Source of the DNA: an uncultured Caryophanales bacterium
GTDB lineage: Bacteria; Bacillota_I; Bacilli_A; RF39; UBA660
NCBI GenBank assembly: GCA_947303225.1
Contig: CAMYXG010000070.1
Coordinates: forward strand, 1 to 6,461
Direction: 5' to 3'
Length of the DNA stretch: 6,461 nt
Every line of letters begins with the position of its first letter. Position 1 is the stretch's first letter. The position numbers were made by a program, and so were the translations under genes. Shown one piece after another: positions 1 to 5,326 of this stretch. The notes under the pieces are model-generated. The model saw only the letters and a list, made by a program, of their open reading frames with translations. It was not told where the DNA came from and did no database searches.

Positions 1-149
1 TTACTTTTGAAATATCTTCTATAGTATAACTTCCACCTATTGGAATATGTACTGTTCCATCTTCTCCTACTTTTAGAGTTTTACCTTCTGCTATTTCTTT
101 TTGTTCAGCAACAACATTATCATATAATCTATTAAAATTTAGATAATTA
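1..149. repeat. Near-identical block shared with 2427-2575 (copy A)
   Basis: This stretch aligns without gaps to 2427-2575 with eight mismatches in 149 bases (23, 56, 89, 110, 113, 121, 133 and 137 of this copy). At the protein level only two residues differ. It encodes the second part of domain 2 in both paralogues (from NYLNF through VGEDGTVHIPIGG to ISKV). Similarity falls sharply beyond position 149. The left end is the window edge, so the block may continue. Confidence 0.85.
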
Positions 150-1612
150 GGAATCATTTGTTGACTATACAAATTATTTTTTTTTGCATGGTAACTTACA
201 TTATCACGTCCAAGATTATCCCAATCTTGAATAAGTACTGTATATTTGGGACCTATATAGGTATGTATATCTCCCCAATCATTTACTGTTGTGGTTACGT
301 TAGTCATAAAATTACCATTTATATATGATTCTGTTACTTTATTACTTTCTAAGTCAAAAGCAGTTCTATCATATTTTTGACAATATTCTTTGTGGTTATT
401 TCCTGGGACATCATATTTATCGAACTCATCGATTTCATTTTCATATACTTTAGACGTTATATCTCCGCTTATAAGAGCTTGACCTGTAACATGTAATAGT
501 TTAATAGAACCTGGCGTATTTCCAAAACTTAATAGCTTTGATTTTGAATCTATTTGTTTATGACCTAATGTTATTAAACTGTAATTTTGTAGTAAATCTT
601 TTATTGAATAATCTCTTGAATATGTATCATCAAGATAATCTTTTTTTTCTTCTATATAATTAGAATTTTTTGTATTAATTTTATCTTGTGCATTGTATAC
701 CACTTTTTTTAAATTCATTAAACTACCATCACTTAAATATGTAATACTATTCACAATAAATGACGAATCTATAGTAATTGAGTAAGTATAATTATTATTG
801 CTAATTATTAATAAATCTGCTTTGGGGGCAATAATTGTTCCTGCGAGATAATCATATGACATTGATGAATCAGATCTGATTAACTTAGCATTAGGATAGT
901 TAAAAATAATATTACCTGTATAATTGTTCTCTTCAGCATATTGACTTAAAGGAATAGCATTATTACCTCCGCTTTCTAGAATATCAATATGTGGTATATA
1001 ATTAACATATTCATCATAAAAATTTAAAACATAGTATTTATTTTTATCAAAATTTTTAATTAATACTCTATTATCTCCACCATTATAATAATGGCCATCT
1101 TGATAAATTGATTTAGAAATTGCCATATTATGTATTGTATATATGCCTGGATTTTCTATTTCAACTTCAGGTCCGTTAATATCATAATCACTCATTTCTG
1201 AAATTGAATATGATTCAGATACTATATTAGAATACATTTTTTCAAAATCAATGGAATTTGGAGTTGTTATTAAATTTGACGTTGTTGTAACATTATTAGA
1301 TTTGGAGCCCATGATATATGACTTCACACTATCTGCATTTGATCCAAATGATGCATCGTTATTTGATATATAATCACCTTTTACTAATACTGCTCCTTCC
1401 ACATTATAAATGTTTCTAACATCACCTCTTTTGGTTTCTTCAAGTCCACCTCTCATCGTATCTGGGATATTATTGTCTCGTTGACCTATAGTTACGATAC
1501 TGTAGTTTCTTAATAAATAATCGATAGAATATTCTCCATCATATGTTTCTGCATTTACATTAATAGTTATTAGCGTTATTAAAACTAATAAAAAAAACAT
1601 TCTTTTTTTCAT
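1..1612 (-). CDS. Choice-of-anchor A family surface protein, two tandem domains (3' end outside window)
   Basis: The frame is open for 537 codons from ATG 1612-1610 to the left edge, so the C-terminus is missing. Residues 1-21 form a Sec signal peptide: MKKR, a hydrophobic core, then VNA with predicted cleavage before ETYDG. Domain 1 (about 28-292) opens with a YSIDYLLRNYSIVTIG stretch, continues with a GAVLVKGDYIS strand, and ends with GTIIAPKADL (258-267) and SSFIVNSI. This order (a GD-containing early strand and a late G-[TH]-[IL]-IAPKAD motif) is typical of the choice-of-anchor A family of exported Gram-positive adhesin-like proteins. Domain 2 starts near 334 with the repeat YSIKDLLQNYSLITLGH and is cut by the window edge before its IAPKAD motif. 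AGAGG lies 7 bases before the ATG, and a promoter lies just upstream. It is a paralogue of the gene at 1708-4167 and probably has the same C-terminal anchor, although that is not visible. Ligand unknown. Family assignment is from motif recognition. Confidence 0.85.
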   Translation of the reverse strand, partial: MKKRMFFLLVLITLITINVNAETYDGEYSIDYLLRNYSIVTIGQRDNNIPDTMRGGLEETKRGDVRNIYNVEGAVLVKGDYISNNDASFGSNADSVKSYIMGSKSNNVTTTSNLITTPNSIDFEKMYSNIVSESYSISEMSDYDINGPEVEIENPGIYTIHNMAISKSIYQDGHYYNGGDNRVLIKNFDKNKYYVLNFYDEYVNYIPHIDILESGGNNAIPLSQYAEENNYTGNIIFNYPNAKLIRSDSSMSYDYLAGTIIAPKADLLIISNNNYTYSITIDSSFIVNSITYLSDGSLMNLKKVVYNAQDKINTKNSNYIEEKKDYLDDTYSRDYSIKDLLQNYSLITLGHKQIDSKSKLLSFGNTPGSIKLLHVTGQALISGDITSKVYENEIDEFDKYDVPGNNHKEYCQKYDRTAFDLESNKVTESYINGNFMTNVTTTVNDWGDIHTYIGPKYTVLIQDWDNLGRDNVSYHAKKNNLYSQQMIPNYLNFNRLYDNVVAEQKEIAEGKTLKVGEDGTVHIPIGGSYTIEDISKV

Positions 1613-1646
1613 CCTTATACCTCTACTCTCTTTATCATCTATTATC

Positions 1647-1675
1647 ATTATACAAGATATTAATTGTATTGCAAA
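1647..1675 (-). promoter_or_regulatory. Sigma-A-type promoter of the downstream surface protein gene
   Basis: On the minus strand TTTGCA (1675-1670, 4 of 6 to the -35 consensus) and a perfect TATAAT -10 (1652-1647) are separated by 17 bases. The site is 35 bases upstream of the ATG at 1612 and just after the terminator of the preceding gene, so the two surface protein genes are independently transcribed. Predicted by eye. Confidence 0.68.
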
Positions 1676-1686
1676 TAGTTTTTATT

Positions 1687-1715
1687 AAAAATAAAAAGTA
1701 GCATTTGCTACTTTT
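1687..1715 (-). terminator. Intrinsic terminator at the end of the interrupted surface protein gene
   Basis: On the minus strand AAAAGTAGC (1715-1707) and GCTACTTTT (1702-1694) form a perfect 9-bp stem with an AAAT loop, followed by a T-rich tail (TATTTTT). The stop codon TAG (1710-1708) is inside the 5' arm. A G-C containing core plus a T tract is a classic Rho-independent signal. Because the hairpin is flanked by A and T runs, it might also work on the opposite strand, but no plus-strand gene is seen. Confidence 0.75.
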
Positions 1716-2739
1716 CTGTTTTTTGTTTCTTTTTATTGATTATTGTATATGTAATTAGTCCTCCTAGAACTAGGATAAATCCTATGTTTCTATATGTTTT
1801 TGGATTTGTTAGGATTGAAACTATTGGGTTACCTGATGCTCTATTATTACTTGGGCATTCATTATATACATTTTCTAGAGTTGTTTTATCTTCTCTAAAT
1901 TGTGTTTCATCTCCTAGGATTGTTGTCTCTATTGTAGATGCGTCTCCTCCTAGTAATTTACTTAATCGATAATCACTAAATCTTCTTTTCATGTCTTCAT
2001 TTAGATTATCATATCCTTCACAATCACACTTTAGTTGAGCAGTTATTGGATAGAAATGAGCTTCTGTATTTCCTTCTCCATAAATACTATTTACAATAAA
2101 ACATCCGGCAAAATGAGTTTCTGGTGTATCTACATCTGCTTTTGGTGCAATTAAGTGTCCTGCAAATGGTGCATTTTCTTTTAATTTAATATATGTAGCA
2201 TTTGGTACATTCCATACAATATTTCCATGATAAGAGTCTTGAATGAAAGTATCTTGTTCATATAAATGAGTTGCCTGTTCTTTTCCATAATAGTCATTTG
2301 TAACGATTCCTTTATAAGCTCCTGTATCTTTACTAATTAATGGGAAGTTAATATCGCCACTATTTTTTACTGTAACGATTGTTAATTCATCTTTTTCTTT
2401 ATCAAAATTATCAAAGATTATTTCTTTTACTTTTGAAATATCTTCTATGGTATAACTTCCACCTATTGGAATATGTACTGTACCATCTTCTCCTACTTTT
2501 AGAGTTTTACCTTCAGCTATTTCTTTTTGTTCAGCTACTACATTATTATATAATCTATCAAAGTTTAGATAATTAATTACTTCTCTACTATAATTACCAT
2601 CTCCTGCACTTCCTATTAGGTATTCGTACTGAAGAAATGGTTCTTCTGGAGATTCTATAAATAAATTATTCTTTTGTCCAAAATATTGTATTGTATCACT
2701 AGACATACTATCCCATGGTTGTATTACAGATATAGGCAT
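1708..2739 (-). CDS. C-terminal fragment of interrupted surface protein: end of domain 2 plus anchor
   Basis: This is the 343-codon open stretch after the premature stop. Its ATG at 2739 has no purine-rich ribosome binding site within the expected distance (it is preceded by AATCAAAAG), and it has no signal peptide, so it is very unlikely to be an independent gene. It contains the rest of choice-of-anchor A domain 2: YHGNIVWNVPNATYI (170-184), GHLIAPKADV (194-203) and HFAGCFIVNSI (209-219). A linker with cysteines at 238, 240 and 295 follows, with a Ser/Asn-rich end. The C-terminus is NPKTY (312-316), a hydrophobic segment (about 319-334) and KKKQK. That layout matches a sortase sorting signal of NPxT type, or at least a C-terminal membrane anchor. 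The stop codon TAG lies inside the stem of the downstream terminator hairpin. Confidence 0.7.
   Translation of the reverse strand: MPISVIQPWDSMSSDTIQYFGQKNNLFIESPEEPFLQYEYLIGSAGDGNYSREVINYLNFDRLYNNVVAEQKEIAEGKTLKVGEDGTVHIPIGGSYTIEDISKVKEIIFDNFDKEKDELTIVTVKNSGDINFPLISKDTGAYKGIVTNDYYGKEQATHLYEQDTFIQDSYHGNIVWNVPNATYIKLKENAPFAGHLIAPKADVDTPETHFAGCFIVNSIYGEGNTEAHFYPITAQLKCDCEGYDNLNEDMKRRFSDYRLSKLLGGDASTIETTILGDETQFREDKTTLENVYNECPSNNRASGNPIVSILTNPKTYRNIGFILVLGGLITYTIINKKKQKTEK
2427..2575. repeat. Near-identical block shared with 1-149 (copy B)
   Basis: This is the partner of the block at the left edge, in the same orientation about 2.4 kb away. Most of the mismatches between the copies are synonymous. 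Direct repeats of this length and identity could support homologous recombination between the two surface protein genes, including deletion of the DNA between them or gene conversion. Confidence 0.85.
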
Positions 2740-2799
2740 CTTTTGATTAAAATTATTTGTATTTCCAAGAACACTTAAAGAAGATATTGATACATTTTT

Positions 2800-4167
2800 T
2801 CATGTATTTCCCTTTATATAAGATTCTGTTACTTTATTGCTTTCTAAATCGAAAGCGGTTTTATCATATTTTTGAACATTGACGTGCCAATTATCTCCTG
2901 TTAATGTATAAAATTCATCTAGTTTATTTTCATAAGCTTTACTATATAAATCTCCCGCTATTAAAGCTTGACCAGTTATATGAAACATTTTTATAGAACC
3001 AGGAGTGTTACCATATTCTAATAGTTTTGACTTAGAATCTATTTCTTTATGACCTAATGTAATTAAACTATAGTTTTGTAATAAATCTTTAATAGAGTAA
3101 TCTCTAGTATATAAATCATCTTCATAATTTTTTGATTCTTTTAAATATTGAGAGTTATTTTGATTTAGTATTTTTTTTGCAGGAGTGTATTTTGTTGACT
3201 TTATATTAAAAGCTGAGTGATTGATTACAACTTTATTGGAAATTACTGTTCCATAATAATAATTTAATTCTCTATATGGATCATGTTCTTCCTTCTTATA
3301 ATTACCCCAAAATAATACATCCGCTTTTGGAGCAATAATATGTCCGGAGAAGCCAACTGATTTTCCATAACCGATACTAACTCCATTATAATTACTATGT
3401 GAATAATCAATTAATATTGCTTTAGCATTTGGAAAATTAAAAATAATATTTCCAGCAAAACTGCCTGATTCAGCGTAATCATTTAATGGTATTGCATTAG
3501 GAGAGTCATTTTCCATAATCATAATACTAGGCAATCTTAAAAAATCAATATATTCATTATAATAGTTAAATATATAATTATTATCTTTATCGTAATTCTT
3601 TATTAAAATAGTGTTATTATCTCGATTACGATAATATTCAGATGGTTCTTCCCAAAATACAGAAGTATTCTTTATAGTATAATTACCAGGAGCTGATATT
3701 TCTATTTTGGCACTATTTATTTCTTTTGTAGATTGATTAGCAAGTGCTTCAGATTCAATCACAACTTGATTATACATTTGATTAAAATCTATTTCATTTG
3801 CATCTGATATTAATTGTGATGTGGTTGTGACGTTATCTCCTTTTTCTCCCTTTATAAAGCTTTTTACATTTCCAGCATTTTCTCCAAATGTTGATGGTTC
3901 TTCTGAGATAAAGTCTCCACTTACTAAGATTGCTCCGCTGATATCCATTACTCCATTTAAATCCCCTTTTTTTGTGCTTTGCATAAATAAATTATAATAC
4001 TCTGGTATATTGTTTTCTTGATGTCCTAGGGTCACAACATTATAGTTTCTAAGTAAACTATCGATTGAATATTTTTCATTTGATTCTTCTGCATGTACAT
4101 TGTTTTTTAATAATAATCCTATTGCTACTGCTAATAATAGAAATACACCTGCTATTCTCTTTTTCAT
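2800..4167 (-). CDS. N-terminal fragment of interrupted surface protein: signal peptide, domain 1 and half of domain 2
   Basis: The fragment has 455 codons and ends at TGA 2802-2800. The start is ATG 4167, with AGGAGT (4182-4177) 9 bases upstream and a promoter further up. Residues 1-26 are a signal peptide (MKKR, a Leu/Ala/Val core, VHA cleavage site before EESNEK). Domain 1 spans about 33-323: YSIDSLLRNYNVVTLGH (33-49), SGAILVSGDFIS (77-88), AGNIIFNFPNAKAI (238-251) and GHIIAPKADV (275-284). Domain 2 begins at about 356 with YSIKDLLQNYSLITLGH and TGQALIAGDLYSK (398-410), then stops after VTESYIKGNT. If translated, the product would be exported but would have no membrane or wall anchor, so it would be released rather than displayed. 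It would still keep one whole domain and could retain some function as a secreted protein. Confidence 0.8.
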   Translation of the reverse strand: MKKRIAGVFLLLAVAIGLLLKNNVHAEESNEKYSIDSLLRNYNVVTLGHQENNIPEYYNLFMQSTKKGDLNGVMDISGAILVSGDFISEEPSTFGENAGNVKSFIKGEKGDNVTTTSQLISDANEIDFNQMYNQVVIESEALANQSTKEINSAKIEISAPGNYTIKNTSVFWEEPSEYYRNRDNNTILIKNYDKDNNYIFNYYNEYIDFLRLPSIMIMENDSPNAIPLNDYAESGSFAGNIIFNFPNAKAILIDYSHSNYNGVSIGYGKSVGFSGHIIAPKADVLFWGNYKKEEHDPYRELNYYYGTVISNKVVINHSAFNIKSTKYTPAKKILNQNNSQYLKESKNYEDDLYTRDYSIKDLLQNYSLITLGHKEIDSKSKLLEYGNTPGSIKMFHITGQALIAGDLYSKAYENKLDEFYTLTGDNWHVNVQKYDKTAFDLESNKVTESYIKGNT

Positions 4168-4196
4168 TTTTAATTCACTCCTATCCTATATAAATT

Positions 4197-4225
4197 ATTA
4201 TAGCATACGTTCTATTTTTTTACGA
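4197..4225 (-). promoter_or_regulatory. Extended -10 promoter of the interrupted surface protein gene
   Basis: On the minus strand TGCTATAAT gives a perfect TATAAT -10 (4202-4197) preceded by an extended TGn motif. The hexamer 17 bases upstream (TCGTAA, 4225-4220) is a poor -35, so the promoter would rely on the extended -10. The expected transcript starts near 4190, giving a short leader that carries the AGGAGT ribosome binding site. This would make the gene a separate unit from the epimerase. Confidence 0.65.
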
Positions 4226-4226
4226 T

Positions 4227-4260
4227 AAAAAAAATTAATTTTATTAAATTAATTCTTTTT
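4227..4260 (-). terminator. AT-only intrinsic terminator after the epimerase gene
   Basis: The transcript forms a perfect 9-bp stem, AATTAATTT (4254-4246) with AAATTAATT (4241-4233) around an AATA loop, directly followed by six T (4232-4227). An A-rich run before the stem (4260-4255) can pair with the T tail. The stop codon TAA (4246-4244) sits at the edge of the loop. The lack of G-C pairs in the main stem makes it weak on paper, though this is common in very AT-rich genomes. Confidence 0.5.
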
Positions 4261-5248
4261 TCCAAGTATCTGGAGTATTATCATTATTGATTTCTATTAC
4301 ATAATTATATTCAAAATCTTTTGGTCCTTTTTTCTTAATATCTTTGACCATTTCTTGTAGTCCTTTTCTTAAAGTTGTTTTTGTTTTATATCCTAAAAGT
4401 TTTCTTGCTTTATCAGAGGAACATGTTGCTAGTTTTACTTCGTTTGGTCTATCTTTTACATAAATTGGGTTTAAATCAAATTCTAGGATATTTGCAATTT
4501 CTTTTGCTAAATCATTGATGGATACAAATTCTTCATCTGGTCCAATATTGATTATTTCTCCATTTAAATTATCATTTTCAATTACTTTTATAATGCAGTT
4601 TATACAATCTCCTACAAATGAAAAGCATCTTTTTTGTTCTCCATCTCCATATATAATTGGTTGTTCTCCTTTTAGCATTTTATTTATCATAATTGCAGCA
4701 ACGTTACGATATGGATCTGTATAGTTTTGTCTTGGACCCATAATATTATGAGGAACTAAAATTGTATAATTAATATGGTTTAATTCACAAATTTGCTTTA
4801 TTACTTGTTCTGATGCATATTTTGCTACACCATATGGAGTTACTGGTATACATTCCATTTCTTCTGTATAGGGAAGATTTGGCTGTGATCCATATCTTGC
4901 CATACTAGAACAATAAATAAACTTTTTTACATTATTTTGTGCAGCAGCACTTAATACACTCATTGTATTTTGAAAAGTATTTTGAGTAATATAGAACGGA
5001 GAAAAAACAGAAAATCCATCAGGAGCAGTACAGGCTGCATGAAAGACAATTTCACAATCTTTCATATATTCTTTCATCTTTTCTAAATTATTACAATCCT
5101 CTTTATAGAATTTCATTTTAGGATTAATGTTTTCTTTAAATCCCCCTACCATATTGTCTACTCCAACAACTTCATATCCTAAATCAATTAATCGATCAGC
5201 TAAATGACTTCCTAGAAAGCCAGCTACTCCTGTAATAAATACTTTCAT
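4244..5248 (-). CDS. NAD-dependent epimerase/dehydratase (extended SDR, sugar-nucleotide type)
   Basis: A complete protein of 334 residues, cytoplasmic, of the extended short-chain dehydrogenase/reductase family that acts on nucleotide sugars (UDP-glucose 4-epimerase-like). Visible motifs are the Rossmann dinucleotide loop TGVAGFLGSH (6-15), an acidic residue ending strand 2 (VDN, D31) that favours NAD over NADP, the CSSM active-site strand (113-116), the catalytic pair YGVAK (Tyr139, Lys143), and the substrate-domain stretch YGDGEQKRCFSFVGD (200-214). The last 28 or so residues (from GPKDFEYNYVIEI to TPDTWKKELI) extend past the usual C-terminus and form a subgroup feature. The start is ATG 5248, with AGGAAG (5260-5255) 6 bases upstream. 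It has its own promoter and is separated by 78 bases from the ligase-like gene. The likely role is making an activated sugar for surface polysaccharide; the exact substrate and reaction (4-epimerase, dehydratase or other) cannot be fixed from sequence alone. Confidence 0.9.
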   Translation of the reverse strand: MKVFITGVAGFLGSHLADRLIDLGYEVVGVDNMVGGFKENINPKMKFYKEDCNNLEKMKEYMKDCEIVFHAACTAPDGFSVFSPFYITQNTFQNTMSVLSAAAQNNVKKFIYCSSMARYGSQPNLPYTEEMECIPVTPYGVAKYASEQVIKQICELNHINYTILVPHNIMGPRQNYTDPYRNVAAIMINKMLKGEQPIIYGDGEQKRCFSFVGDCINCIIKVIENDNLNGEIINIGPDEEFVSINDLAKEIANILEFDLNPIYVKDRPNEVKLATCSSDKARKLLGYKTKTTLRKGLQEMVKDIKKKGPKDFEYNYVIEINNDNTPDTWKKELI

Positions 5249-5288
5249 TTGAATCTTCCTTTCGTTCTATAAATCTTCCAATGTATTC

Positions 5289-5317
5289 ATTGTATCATAT
5301 TTATTCTATATTGTTTA
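5289..5317 (-). promoter_or_regulatory. Sigma-A-type promoter of the epimerase gene
   Basis: On the minus strand, TAAACA (5317-5312, 4 of 6 to the -35 consensus) is followed after 17 bases by TACAAT (5294-5289), with an extended TG motif (TGA just before the -10). The site lies about 40 bases upstream of the ATG at 5248. No terminator is visible between the ligase-like gene and this promoter, so readthrough from upstream may add to transcription. Predicted by eye only. Confidence 0.6.
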
Positions 5318-5326
5318 TTGATTTTT

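Larger units (their letters stand above)
1708..4167 (-). pseudogene. Full-length choice-of-anchor A surface protein gene interrupted by one in-frame TGA
   Basis: The frame that starts at ATG 4167 and the frame that ends at TAG 1710-1708 are the same: 820 codons broken only by TGA at 2802-2800. The 20 codons between that TGA and the next in-frame ATG at 2739 read as plausible protein. With the downstream residues they align to the intact paralogue at 1-1612 (NVSISS against NVTTTV, then VIQPWDSM against LIQDWDNL). The ancestral product would have had a signal peptide, two choice-of-anchor A domains (about 33-323 and 356-695 of the joined protein), a linker and a wall-sorting tail. The TGA falls inside domain 2, so neither half carries a whole second domain. 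It replaces a position where the paralogue has Met. No SECIS-type element or alternative code explains it. A nonsense mutation is most likely; a sequencing or assembly error, or low-level readthrough, remains possible. Confidence 0.72.

Noticed and set aside
1736..1972. Plus-strand open frame of 78 codons
   Set aside because: It lies opposite the well-supported C-terminal part of the surface protein, has no family resemblance and is a shadow of that frame.
2379..2576. Plus-strand open frame of 65 codons, rich in Leu and Tyr
   Set aside because: It is the complement of the coding region of domain 2; its composition is what antisense reading of Lys/Asn/Glu-rich codons gives.
2795..2800. Phase-variable switch by slippage in the six-A tract next to the stop
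   Set aside because: Adding or removing an A would shift the downstream frame without removing the TGA, so this tract cannot toggle full-length expression.
2800..2802. TGA read as tryptophan or glycine under an alternative genetic code
   Set aside because: It is the only internal TGA in roughly 1,600 codons on this strand, and all Trp positions found use TGG; the paralogue has Met here, not Trp or Gly.
2780..2802. Selenocysteine insertion at the TGA
   Set aside because: The paralogue has no Cys at this place, the protein is not a redox enzyme, and the short hairpin begins upstream of the TGA rather than forming a bacterial SECIS downstream of it.
4515..4724. Plus-strand open frame of 69 codons
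   Set aside because: It overlaps the conserved SDR substrate domain on the other strand and has no recognisable features.
5279..5292. Short CAATG/CATTG hairpin upstream of the epimerase as a riboswitch or terminator
   Set aside because: It has only five base pairs, overlaps the predicted -10 and start site, has no T tract, and no aptamer-like structure fits in the leader.
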